From: Anaerophaga thermohalophila DSM 12881
Lineage (GTDB): Bacteria > Bacteroidota > Bacteroidia > Bacteroidales > Marinilabiliaceae
Direction of reading: 5' to 3'
Length of the DNA: 64,000 nt
NCBI RefSeq assembly: GCF_000191885.1
Contig: NZ_AEWI01000018.1
Coordinates: 1 to 64,000, forward strand
Shown: piece by piece, positions 37,025 through 45,190 of the stretch
How positions within the stretch are numbered: the first letter of the stretch is position 1
How the letters are laid out: each line of letters starts with the position of its first letter
Made by a program: the position numbers and the translations under genes
Notes under the pieces: generated by a model
Database searches by the model: none
Seen by the model: only the letters and a program-made list of their open reading frames with translations
Told to the model about the DNA's origin: nothing

Positions 37025-37876
37025 ATGGAAACAAACAGCACACCAAACAACAAGGAAAACAACATTTTAATTGATGTTGAACAGGTGTTTGCCAGTAAAA
37101 ATCCTGCACTTCTCAAAATCATTCCCAAATTCTTGATCAATTATCTGAAACGGATTGTTCATCAGGATGAGATCAATAAGTTTTTGTTGGAAAAGGGTCA
37201 CTTAAAGGGTGCAGAATTTGGTCGTTCCATACTGGATGATTTGTTTGGGGCAAAATATACAACCATTGGTCTGGACAAACTTCCATCGGAGGGACGATTT
37301 ATCTTTGCCAGTAACCATCCGCTTGGGGGGCTTGATGGTATTGCTCTGCTGGTGGCAGTAAGTGAAAAATATCCGGAATTAAAATTTCCGGTCAACGATA
37401 TTCTTCTGAATCTGAAACCACTTGATAATATTTTTGTACCAGTCAACAAACACGGAGGACACTCGAAAGATGCAGCAAGATTGATAGAAGACGCTTACAA
37501 ATCGGATGCTCAGGTACTGATGTTTCCTGCCGGATTGGTCAGTCGTAAACAAAAGGGAGTCATCCGCGATCTGGAATGGAAAAATAACTTTGTCCGAAAA
37601 GCCATCCAGCATCAACGTGACATAATTCCGGTACATATTACAGGCCGTAACACCAATTTCTTTTACCGACTCGCCAATTTAAGAAAATTACTGGGCATAA
37701 AATCAAACATTGAAATGCTGTATTTACCAGATGAAATGTTCAAACAATTCAATGAAAATCTGACCATTCGTTTTGGAGCGCCTGTTTCGTGGAAGACCAT
37801 AAAAGAAACCGGGGATTTGGAAACATGGACGCGTAAAATAAAAGATATGAGCTACGAACTGGCAAAAAACCATTAA
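37025..37876 (+). CDS. PlsC-family O-acyltransferase, probably glycine-lipid GlsA type
   Basis: A 283-residue acyltransferase of the PlsC/hemolysin-acyltransferase family. The catalytic motif reads NHPLGGLDG (97-105), where His98 and Asp104 are five residues apart instead of the usual four. FPAGLVSRKQ near residue 178 is the substrate-binding EGTR-like motif, and FVPVNKHGGHSKDA lies before it. There is no membrane helix. The next gene on the same strand is a GNAT-fold N-acyltransferase. In Bacteroides thetaiotaomicron an adjacent O-/N-acyltransferase pair (glsA/glsB) makes glycine lipids, and this pair looks the same. The lipid made here is inferred, not shown. Confidence 0.75.
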   Translation: METNSTPNNKENNILIDVEQVFASKNPALLKIIPKFLINYLKRIVHQDEINKFLLEKGHLKGAEFGRSILDDLFGAKYTTIGLDKLPSEGRFIFASNHPLGGLDGIALLVAVSEKYPELKFPVNDILLNLKPLDNIFVPVNKHGGHSKDAARLIEDAYKSDAQVLMFPAGLVSRKQKGVIRDLEWKNNFVRKAIQHQRDIIPVHITGRNTNFFYRLANLRKLLGIKSNIEMLYLPDEMFKQFNENLTIRFGAPVSWKTIKETGDLETWTRKIKDMSYELAKNH

Positions 37877-38051
37877 TTTTGTGAAACTCTTGCCGCCAGG
37901 TTCTAACCTGATTATATAATCCGGCCTTAACTCACGGGCCTGCGGTTAAACAATTGACAGATTTACACCCCGGTTTCAGGGTTTATATATTTTTTAAAGA
38001 AAGTTTGTCTTGTTCATATATTATTTTGCGAATCGCAACAAAAAAAGATAG

Positions 38052-38999
38052 ATGGAAAATAAGCCAATTATTCCACCCGTACCAAGGGAAGAACTGGAAG
38101 CAGAACTTACGCAGGATCTTTTTGTGCGGTATACCAACAAAGGCGAGAACAAAATTTATGATTTTACCGCCAACGAAGCGCCCGCACTAATGAGAGAAGT
38201 TGGCCGGTTACGGGAAGAATCTTTCCGTACTGCCGGTGGAGGAACGGGAAAAGATTGTGATGTTGATGATTACGACACCGGAAGTGATCCTTATCATCAG
38301 CTTATTGTTTGGGACCCCGAAGCGCGTGAAATTCTTGGAGGGTACCGCTACATAATGTGTGACACAATTAAACCGGACGCCGAAGGTAAAGTCCATTTGG
38401 CCACTGCCAGGATGTTTCACTTTTCCGAAAAATTCATCCGGGAATATTTGCCGAAAACAATAGAATTGGGGCGTTCGTTTGTTCAACCTCAGTATCAGTC
38501 GAGCAAAATGGGCTCGAAGAGTATGTATGCGCTCGATAATTTATGGGACGGGTTGGGCTCACTGATCATCAATCATCCCCAAATGGAGTTTTTCTTCGGT
38601 AAAGTAACGATGTACACACAGTCTAATCCTAAAGCAAGAAGCCTCATCAGAGCATTTATGGACAAGTATTTCAACGACCCCGACAAACTCGTTTATCCAT
38701 ATAATCCGGTAAATAGCTTACTTACCGAAAGTGAAGTGAAGGAGATTTTTTCCGGCGAGTCTTTTGCCGACGACTACAGAATATTAAGTAAAACTGTCCG
38801 GGAACTTGGAGAGAACATTCCCCCGCTCATCAATGCATATATGAATCTTTCCCCTTCCATGCGAACATTTGGAACTGCTGTAAACGAACGATTCGGGGGT
38901 GTTGAAGAAACGGGAATCATTATCACCATCAAAGATCTTTACCAGGCAAAAATAAACAGGCACGTACAAAGTTACAAGCCAAACGAACCGCATGAATAA
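38052..38999 (+). CDS. GNAT-fold lipid N-acyltransferase, probably glycine-lipid GlsB (OlsB-like)
   Basis: A 315-residue acyltransferase resembling OlsB. Characteristic parts are RLREESFRTAGGGTGKDCDVDDYD near residue 52, YHQLIVWDPEAREILGGYRY near 81 and the TIELGRSFVQPQYQ segment near 137, all typical of the OlsB/GlsB group. These enzymes move a 3-hydroxyacyl chain from acyl carrier protein to an amino group. With the upstream O-acyltransferase (175 bases before) it would give an N,O-diacylated amino acid lipid. Ornithine rather than glycine as acceptor cannot be excluded. Confidence 0.75.
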   Translation: MENKPIIPPVPREELEAELTQDLFVRYTNKGENKIYDFTANEAPALMREVGRLREESFRTAGGGTGKDCDVDDYDTGSDPYHQLIVWDPEAREILGGYRYIMCDTIKPDAEGKVHLATARMFHFSEKFIREYLPKTIELGRSFVQPQYQSSKMGSKSMYALDNLWDGLGSLIINHPQMEFFFGKVTMYTQSNPKARSLIRAFMDKYFNDPDKLVYPYNPVNSLLTESEVKEIFSGESFADDYRILSKTVRELGENIPPLINAYMNLSPSMRTFGTAVNERFGGVEETGIIITIKDLYQAKINRHVQSYKPNEPHE

Positions 39000-39019
39000 A
39001 TGATAGCCGGGCAGAAACA

Positions 39020-40180
39020 ATGAGAAAAACAGGAAACAGAAAAAACAGAACATTCAGAAGTGTAATTATCGTCATCGTGGCAATTACAGCCATCTATACA
39101 CTCCTTCCTGACTACCTGCAAAAAGGCCTGATTTATTTCACTCCTGATATCGATGACTACAAAATATTCGACAACCGGGAAGTAAAAACAGGAACTCCGC
39201 TAAGCTGGCCTGTTTCCGAAAGATATAATAACATTGATTTGCCATCAACATTGACCGACTCTCTTGAAAAATACAATACTGTATCTTTCCTTGTTATTCA
39301 AAACGACTCGTTACTTTTTGAAAGATACCGGGACGGCCATAGCGAAACCGCAGTATCAAACTCGTTTTCAATGGCCAAAAGTATCGTTTCTCTTTTGGTG
39401 GGATGTGCCATTGACGATGGTTACATCAAAAGTCTGGATGAAAAAGTAAAACCCCATCTTCCATGGCTCAATGGACCACATAGCGAACAGCTGACCATCA
39501 GACACTTGCTGACAATGAGCTCCGGATCAAGCTGGGATGAAAGCTACTCTTCCCCCTTCTCGATAACCACACAAGCCTATTACGGGCGCAATCTAAACAA
39601 GACCATCCGTAAGGTAGAGATTATCAATCACCCGGGGATAGTTTTCAAATACAGAAGCGGAGATACACAAATTGTTGAGCGTCTTCTGCATAAAGTAACA
39701 GGGATGAACGTTTCGGAGTATGCATCAAAAAAATTGTGGCAACCGCTCGGAGCTGAAGTTCCGGCATTATGGTCGCTCGATAAAAAAGAAGGCATTGAGA
39801 AAGCCTATTGCTGCTTCAACAGCACTGCCCGCGATTTTGCCCGTATTGGAAATCTTGTTTTAAATGAAGGCGAATTTCGGGATACAAGGATTGTTTCGGC
39901 TAACTATATCGAAGAAATGATTCAGCCTGTAAGCTACCTGACGGACGAAGATGCGAAAATGGTTGATTATTACGGCCTGTCATGGTGGCTTGTTGAATAT
40001 AACAACATGAAAATACCTTATGCAAGAGGTATTTTAGGGCAATATATTTTTGTCATTCCAAAGTATAATGCCGTGGTTGTCAGGCTGGGACACAAAAGAA
40101 GCAACACTTACCGCCTCCATCATCCAACCGATGTTTATACGTGGCTTAACACGGCTGTTACCATACTTGAAGACAACTAA
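39020..40180 (+). CDS. Membrane-anchored serine hydrolase (class C beta-lactamase fold)
   Basis: A 386-residue protein with one N-terminal membrane helix (about 13-30). The nucleophile motif SMAK is at 117-120 and the hydrophobic helix after it is typical. YRSGDTQ near residue 212 carries the YxG/S-type tyrosine. The group includes AmpC-like esterases and 6-aminohexanoate-dimer hydrolases, so a hydrolase of esters or amides is likely; antibiotic resistance should not be assumed. It follows the GlsB-like gene by 20 bases and may share its transcript. The stop overlaps the convergent purF stop by four bases. Confidence 0.8.
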   Translation: MRKTGNRKNRTFRSVIIVIVAITAIYTLLPDYLQKGLIYFTPDIDDYKIFDNREVKTGTPLSWPVSERYNNIDLPSTLTDSLEKYNTVSFLVIQNDSLLFERYRDGHSETAVSNSFSMAKSIVSLLVGCAIDDGYIKSLDEKVKPHLPWLNGPHSEQLTIRHLLTMSSGSSWDESYSSPFSITTQAYYGRNLNKTIRKVEIINHPGIVFKYRSGDTQIVERLLHKVTGMNVSEYASKKLWQPLGAEVPALWSLDKKEGIEKAYCCFNSTARDFARIGNLVLNEGEFRDTRIVSANYIEEMIQPVSYLTDEDAKMVDYYGLSWWLVEYNNMKIPYARGILGQYIFVIPKYNAVVVRLGHKRSNTYRLHHPTDVYTWLNTAVTILEDN

Positions 40181-42081
40181 TAGGCCCGTCCGTTTATCCC
40201 TTCAATGAAATTAATGAAGGAAGTATTCACCACTTTATTACCTCCCGGAGTAGGATAATTCCCGGTGAAATACCAGTCGCCCTGATCATTTGGACAAGCT
40301 TTATGAAGATTTTCAACAGTCTGATAAACAATCTCCACTTCTGCATCAATATCTTCAGGCTTTAGCATTTCTGCTATTTTCGAAGATATCTGTTCATCGG
40401 TAAAAGGTCTGTAAATTTCCTTAACGTAATTCACTATTTCTTCCTTTGGCAGATATTGCTGTTCCTTACACTGCCTGTAAACCTCATCGATGACATGACC
40501 ACGGCCCGACTCTTTTAAAAGCTCAATAGCAGCTGAAAAAGCGCAAAAATCCTTTAACCTTGCCATATCGATTCCATAACAATCGGGATAACGAATTTGC
40601 GGAGCAGAGGAAATAATAATAATTTTTTTCGGATGCAGCCTGTCTAATATTCTCAGAATACTTCGTTTTAACGTAGTACCTCTCACAATAGAATCGTCAA
40701 TGATGACAAGAGTATCCACCCTGTTTTTAACAATTCCGTAAGTAACATCATAAACGTGCGCCACCAGGTCATCGCGACTGTTGTCGTCTGCAATGAATGT
40801 GCGCATTTTTACATCTTTAATGGCCACTTTCTCAATACGGGGTTCAGGAGCGAGAATTTCCGTCACCTTTTCTTTGGTCATTTCTTCCTGTTTCAGAGCA
40901 AGAATCCGGGCGGCTTTTACTTTGTCCAGATGTTCGCGTATGCCTTCCATCATCCCGTAAAAGGCTGTTTCGGCAGTATTTGGAATATACGAAAAGACCG
41001 TATTTTCAAGGTCCCAATCTATTTTATCAAGAATAATCGGAGAAAGCAATCGACCCAATTCTTTCCGTTCCTTATAGATGTCACGATCACTTCCGCGTGA
41101 AAAATATATCCTCTCGAAGGAGCATGATTTTCGTGTTTGCGGGACAGCTACCATTTCTTCACTGATGCGACCGTCTTTTTTGATGATCAACGCATGACCG
41201 GGTTGCAATTCTTTAACATCAACCGACCGAATGTTTAAAGCCGTTTGGATAACGGGCCTCTCAGAAGCAACAACAACCATCTCATCATCGGCATAATAGG
41301 ATGCCGGCCGGATACCCCATGGATCACGGGTTACAAAAGCATCGCCGTGTCCGAGCAATCCGGCTATAACATATCCTCCGTCCCAGCGCCGGCTCGATCT
41401 TTCCAACACTTTTCTGATATCGAGGTCACGTTCTATCAGGGCAGATATTTCTTTATTCGAAAAACCTTCATTTTTGAACTGCCTGAACAACAACTGGTTT
41501 TCCTCATCAAGAAAGTGCCCCATATTTTCGAGCATCGACTCCGTATCGGTATAGTCTTTGGGATGCTGACCAAGTTCAATGAGCGTCTTAAATATCTCGT
41601 CAACATTGGTAAGATTAAAATTTCCGGCGAGCACAAGATTTCTTGAACGCCAGTTGTTTTCGCGCATTACCGGATGCACATAATCAATACTGTTGTTACC
41701 GAAAGTACCGTATCGAAGATGTCCGAGATACAGCTCTCCGGCGAAAGGAAGATTTTCCTTTGCCCACACCGGATCATTTAATAATTCCGGATGATGTTCA
41801 TATACTGCATCGAAATGACTGTGGATAGCAGAAAAGACTTCCTGAATAGGATTACCCTCGTTGGAGCGCTCACGGGAAAGATACTTCTTCCCGGGGGGCT
41901 GGTCAAATTTCAGACTAACAACCCCGGCCCCGTCCTGACCGCGATTGTGTTGTTTCTCCATAAGAAGATACAACTTATTCAAACCGTATCTCCATGAACC
42001 ATATTTCTTCTGGTAATAATTCAGCGGTTTCAAAAGCCGGATCAGCACAATGCCACACTCGTGTTTTACCTGGTCGCTCAT
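40177..42081 (-). CDS. purF: Amidophosphoribosyltransferase, long form
   Basis: A 634-residue enzyme with an N-terminal class II glutaminase domain and a C-terminal phosphoribosyltransferase domain. It makes phosphoribosylamine from PRPP and glutamine, the first purine step. The nucleophile is probably Cys9 (VKHECGIVLI), so an eight-residue leader would have to be removed. NRGQDGAG (46-53) and the later LVIIDDSIVRGTTLKRSI PRPP loop are clear. It is about 150 residues longer than E. coli PurF, mainly through insertions in the middle and C-terminal parts, as I recall for a second PurF type in Bacteroidetes. Confidence 0.85.
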   Translation of the reverse strand: MSDQVKHECGIVLIRLLKPLNYYQKKYGSWRYGLNKLYLLMEKQHNRGQDGAGVVSLKFDQPPGKKYLSRERSNEGNPIQEVFSAIHSHFDAVYEHHPELLNDPVWAKENLPFAGELYLGHLRYGTFGNNSIDYVHPVMRENNWRSRNLVLAGNFNLTNVDEIFKTLIELGQHPKDYTDTESMLENMGHFLDEENQLLFRQFKNEGFSNKEISALIERDLDIRKVLERSSRRWDGGYVIAGLLGHGDAFVTRDPWGIRPASYYADDEMVVVASERPVIQTALNIRSVDVKELQPGHALIIKKDGRISEEMVAVPQTRKSCSFERIYFSRGSDRDIYKERKELGRLLSPIILDKIDWDLENTVFSYIPNTAETAFYGMMEGIREHLDKVKAARILALKQEEMTKEKVTEILAPEPRIEKVAIKDVKMRTFIADDNSRDDLVAHVYDVTYGIVKNRVDTLVIIDDSIVRGTTLKRSILRILDRLHPKKIIIISSAPQIRYPDCYGIDMARLKDFCAFSAAIELLKESGRGHVIDEVYRQCKEQQYLPKEEIVNYVKEIYRPFTDEQISSKIAEMLKPEDIDAEVEIVYQTVENLHKACPNDQGDWYFTGNYPTPGGNKVVNTSFINFIEGINGRAY

Positions 42082-42138
42082 ATTTATTTCGGAAAAGAGG
42101 ATGCAAAGTTATTGCAATTTATCGAAAAGACCAATCCA

Positions 42139-42167
42139 CAAAAAAGCCCGTTGGAGTACAAACGGGC
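42139..42167 (-). terminator. Intrinsic terminator of the SPOR-protein transcript
   Basis: Stem GCCCGTT (42146-42152) against AACGGGC (42161-42167) with an eight-base loop. Read on the minus strand it is followed by TTTTTTGTGG. It lies seven bases past the stop of the SPOR gene. Confidence 0.8.
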
Positions 42168-42173
42168 CTACAT

Positions 42174-42650
42174 TCATTTAAAAGCGCTTAAAGGAATATC
42201 ATTAGTCCTTACCACATAGCATGAAGGAAATAATTTCCTGAGTTTTTCAAGCAGAGGCAAAGCTTCATGTTTGTGCCTGAAACTCCCCACGCGAACCCGC
42301 CAAAAGGGAGCGCTGTATTCTATAAAAATGTGCTCATCGGGAAACTCTGACAGAACTTTGGCTTTTACCTCAAGAGCCTCCTGGCGTGCTTTGCTTCCAA
42401 CTCCGCTGAATAACTGAACCCTGAAACCTTCCACTCCTGCACTCCTCTTATTCATCGCGATATGAATGGCAACAAGGTTTTTCATTCGTTCCGGCTGTTC
42501 GATAGAGATAATACCTTTATCATCCTCTACCTTTTCCAGCCGGTCAAAAATATCATCCGCTTCGGAAGACAAATTTCCGCCGGGTAATTGGGCTATCCCT
42601 GCAAAAATAATCACAATCAAAAAGACAGCTGCTAATGAATAACGCTTCAT
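42174..42650 (-). CDS. SPOR-domain protein
   Basis: A 158-residue protein with an N-terminal hydrophobic segment (signal peptide or anchor, residues about 4-19). A SPOR fold occupies the last 80 residues: GFRVQLFSGVGSKARQEAL, then FWRVRVGSFRHKHEALPLL. SPOR domains bind denuded glycan strands at the division site. The start MKRYSLAAVF at 42650 is preferred over an open codon ten residues upstream, because it opens a normal signal sequence. It follows uspA by 33 bases on the same strand and ends at a terminator. Confidence 0.85.
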   Translation of the reverse strand: MKRYSLAAVFLIVIIFAGIAQLPGGNLSSEADDIFDRLEKVEDDKGIISIEQPERMKNLVAIHIAMNKRSAGVEGFRVQLFSGVGSKARQEALEVKAKVLSEFPDEHIFIEYSAPFWRVRVGSFRHKHEALPLLEKLRKLFPSCYVVRTNDIPLSAFK

Positions 42651-42683
42651 GCTGATTTTCTTTTGACCGTAAAGGTACAATTT

Positions 42684-43523
42684 TTATTCCTTTACAGGAA
42701 CAACCAATACAGGGATATCTGAAATGTTGAGAAGCTCATTTGCGAAAGGCCTGAAGAAGCTCTCAAACGGATGAATAGATTTATTAAGATGAATAGCTAT
42801 CACTGTAGCAGATTTATCGTGCGCAAGTTCGAGGATGTTTTTAGGCTGCCCTCCCCAACGAAAAGGTACAATTTTGACATCCAAATCGGTGTTGCTTTTT
42901 ATATATCTTTCCGCCTGTTTTGCATAAATATCGCTTCGGAGAGGAATCAACCACTTTGAATTTTTCTGAAGAACGATAATATCAATGCCCGCTTTCAGAA
43001 GTTTGGCAAACCCCGTAACTACAGGTACAATCTTACGCGTCAGTTTATTATCATCGAACGGCAATAAAATTTTATGTGGTGGTTCCCATTTCATCTCTTT
43101 CCTGATGGTAAGAACAGGGCAGGGTGCATGCGAAACCAAACGATAGGCATTACTTCCAAGCCATCTGTCTTCAACCCCCGAAACACCATGAGTTCCGACT
43201 ACAATTAATGAAGCATCGTCGTATCTGGCCTGATTGTTAATTTCCCGAACAACATTCCCCTCTCGAATTTTATAGTCGAACTCGCCATTGAAAACCCTGT
43301 AATCCCCTGCAAATTTCTCAATCAGATACTCAAGCCACTGTTCTGCCTGCCCTATTAACCGGGATTCGGGATTGTCTCCTAAAAATTCGGGCGCGTACTT
43401 CTGACCGGTCTGAACATGAATAATCCTTAAAGCTGAATGAAACTGATTGGAAAGTTCTACAGCCACCTGGAGGGCGAACACTGAGTTCTCGGAAAAATCA
43501 ATGGGTACAAGTATCCTTTTCAT
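42684..43523 (-). CDS. Universal stress protein, two Usp domains
   Basis: A 279-residue tandem UspA protein. The first domain begins MKRILVPIDFSENS and closes with VVGTHGVSGVEDRWLGSNAYRLV, a good ATP-binding loop (G-2x-G-9x-G type). The second begins KILLPFDDN near 156 and has no comparable glycine-rich loop, so it may not bind ATP. The start codon lies inside the end of a family C repeat (ATACGGATG), as for lptC and pncB. It probably heads a two-gene transcript with the SPOR protein. Confidence 0.88.
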   Translation of the reverse strand: MKRILVPIDFSENSVFALQVAVELSNQFHSALRIIHVQTGQKYAPEFLGDNPESRLIGQAEQWLEYLIEKFAGDYRVFNGEFDYKIREGNVVREINNQARYDDASLIVVGTHGVSGVEDRWLGSNAYRLVSHAPCPVLTIRKEMKWEPPHKILLPFDDNKLTRKIVPVVTGFAKLLKAGIDIIVLQKNSKWLIPLRSDIYAKQAERYIKSNTDLDVKIVPFRWGGQPKNILELAHDKSATVIAIHLNKSIHPFESFFRPFANELLNISDIPVLVVPVKE

Positions 43524-43620
43524 CCGTATAAAATTTATTTATTAAGGTCGGATGGAACTCGCATGCAAGAACTTATGCATGTTCTTTTGTGACAATCTTT
43601 GTCATGCTCGTTTCATCCAG
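43517..43620. repeat. Repeat family C, copy covering the uspA start codon
   Basis: The best full copy: TTTTCATCCGTATAAAATTT, TTATTAAGGTCGGATGGAAC, TCGCATGCAAGAACTTATGC, ATGTTCTTTTGTGACAATCT, TTGTCATGCTCGTTTCATCC. Both ends are CATCC; the inner TGACAATCTTTGTCA is a dyad. The left end includes the uspA ATG (43521-43523). Confidence 0.85.
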
Positions 43621-43754
43621 TTATTGGTGCTTATTCTAAATACTACGTGTAGCCCCGAAAAATCCATATAACCAACCATGAAGAATCCGGTCCACTCAAA
43701 AGTCGTAATTCAAAATTAAAAAGTGAAAACTGCCCGCTGCTAAAACATTATTAA

Positions 43755-43827
43755 ATTAGTGTCTGCCCATAAATTGCCCGCTGCAAGGCTTGTGAAGCAG
43801 CAAATGGCACTTTATGGACAGACTAAT
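43755..43827. repeat. Repeat family E palindrome (about 73 bp)
   Basis: Ends TTAGTGTCTGCCCATAAA and TTTATGGACAGACTAAT are inverse to each other. The interior holds GCTGCAAGGCTTGTGAAGCAGC. A related, more worn form lies at 34509-34640. No gene is seen in the 43524-43884 gap. Confidence 0.65.
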
Positions 43828-43884
43828 TACAACGGCCTTATATACGAAAATACTATAAAGTAGTTGCATGAGACCCGAAATTTC

Positions 43885-44637
43885 TCACTCCGATTCAAGT
43901 GCTTTCGCGAGCTCATCGGTCATTTCAAGATTGTGATAAACATTCTGAACATCTTCATTATCTTCGAACTCATCTATCATGCGAAGAAACTTTTTAGCCG
44001 TCTCCAGGTCTAATTCCTTATAGCTGTTAGGGATTCTCTGAAGACTTGCATTTTCAACCTCAACGCCCAGTTCGTCCAGTTTCTTCTGAACAGCTCCAAA
44101 ATCCTCCATTTCAGTTGTTACTACAATCAACTCCTCATCCATTTCTATCTCCTGAGCCCCTGCATCGATAAGTTCCAGTTCCAGTTCCTCAAGGTCCATG
44201 TCGTCCTTTTTTACAACCTGAAAAACCCCTTTGCGGTCAAAAAGGAAACTCAATGATCCATTTGTTCCAAGGCTTCCTCCCCTCTTGTTAAAGATGGAAC
44301 GAACCGCACCCACCGTCCGGTTATTATTATCGGTCATGCACTCCAAAAAAACAGCGACGCCTCCCGGGCCGTAACCTTCGAAAGTGATTTCCTGAAGACT
44401 TTCACTACCCACTTCAGAAGCTTTAGCAATCGCCCTGTTAATGTTGTCTTTAGGCATGTTGACCGATCGAGCATTTTGAACGGCCAACCGGAGCCGGGGA
44501 TTGGTTTCCGGATCAGGGCCACCTTCTTTTACTGCAATCTGAATTTCCTTGGTTATCCGGGTAAACATCTTCGCTCTTTTTGCATCCTGGGCCCCTTTGC
44601 GATGTTTTATATTTGCCCATTTACTGTGTCCAGACAT
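43885..44637 (-). CDS. YebC/PmpR family protein
   Basis: A 250-residue protein of the YebC/PmpR family (TACO1-like). The N-terminus MSGHSKWANIKHRKGAQDAK and the FEGYGPGGVA motif are diagnostic. Members act as transcription regulators or help ribosomes through proline runs. Its C-terminus has a short acidic extension (EDNEDVQNVYHNLEM) typical of the group. It stands alone on the minus strand, divergent from miaB across a repeat-filled gap of 553 bases. Confidence 0.93.
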   Translation of the reverse strand: MSGHSKWANIKHRKGAQDAKRAKMFTRITKEIQIAVKEGGPDPETNPRLRLAVQNARSVNMPKDNINRAIAKASEVGSESLQEITFEGYGPGGVAVFLECMTDNNNRTVGAVRSIFNKRGGSLGTNGSLSFLFDRKGVFQVVKKDDMDLEELELELIDAGAQEIEMDEELIVVTTEMEDFGAVQKKLDELGVEVENASLQRIPNSYKELDLETAKKFLRMIDEFEDNEDVQNVYHNLEMTDELAKALESE

Positions 44638-44718
44638 ATAGTAATTTATTTTTATTGATTAATAATTGAGCCCGTGCTAAAAGCATATTTGTTATAGGAA
44701 TTTTTTAAATCTAATATA

Positions 44719-44860
44719 CAGTGCAGTATAAAAAGCCTTCAAACTGCTGATTTTTACCATTTTTACCCCTGACCCCTAAAGGGAACTGCTAAAAATCAGC
44801 AGTTTGAAAAAGTCCCCTTTAGGGGATTTAGGGGTCAAAAGGCTTTTTAAACTGCACTGA
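44719..44860. repeat. Repeat family A, copy 3 (inverse orientation)
   Basis: Left end CAGTGCAGTATAAAAAGCC, right end GGCTTTTTAAACTGCACTGA, with the family A interior reversed relative to 14397 and 57941. Only the first about 80 bases of the 44638-44718 stretch are free of repeat. Confidence 0.88.
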
Positions 44861-44943
44861 TTATTAAAAACGAGTTAACGCCGGCACAAAAATTTCCTCT
44901 GCCCCGACCTTGACAAAAATAACTCTTTTATGAACAGACTCAT
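44861..44943. repeat. Repeat family B, degenerate half copy
   Basis: AACGAGTTAACGCCGGCACA, AAAATTT and TTGACAAAAATAACTCTTTT match the second half of family B, ending in AACAGACTCAT instead of ACTGCACTCA. It adjoins family A copy 3 directly. Confidence 0.6.
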
Positions 44944-45140
44944 TGATTGATGATTTTCAGATTTTTTTCTTTATTCTGTCAAAATATTAATAAAAACCCT
45001 TGTAAACCTATTATTTCAGGCTGTTTTTCACAAACCAGATAAAATGGAATGCAAAGATACGAAAAACGAAAAACTCACACAAACAACTGATATTATTCAT
45101 CTTACGTCTTAAAAGCGTAATTCATCTATTCTACAATTAC

Positions 45141-45171
45141 TTGGGGAAACCATGCATAAACATTAAATTTG
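45141..45171 (+). promoter_or_regulatory. Bacteroidetes-type promoter of miaB
   Basis: TTG at 45141-45143, exactly 20 bases, then TAAATTTG at 45164-45171, a full match to TAnnTTTG. Transcription would start near 45178 and leave a leader of about 13 bases before the ATG at 45191. Confidence 0.65.
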
Positions 45172-45190
45172 CATCCTAATAAATTTTGCA

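Noticed and set aside
39020-40180. Beta-lactamase resistance gene
   Set aside because: The SMAK motif shows the fold only; the anchor and motifs fit general serine hydrolases, and resistance cannot be claimed.
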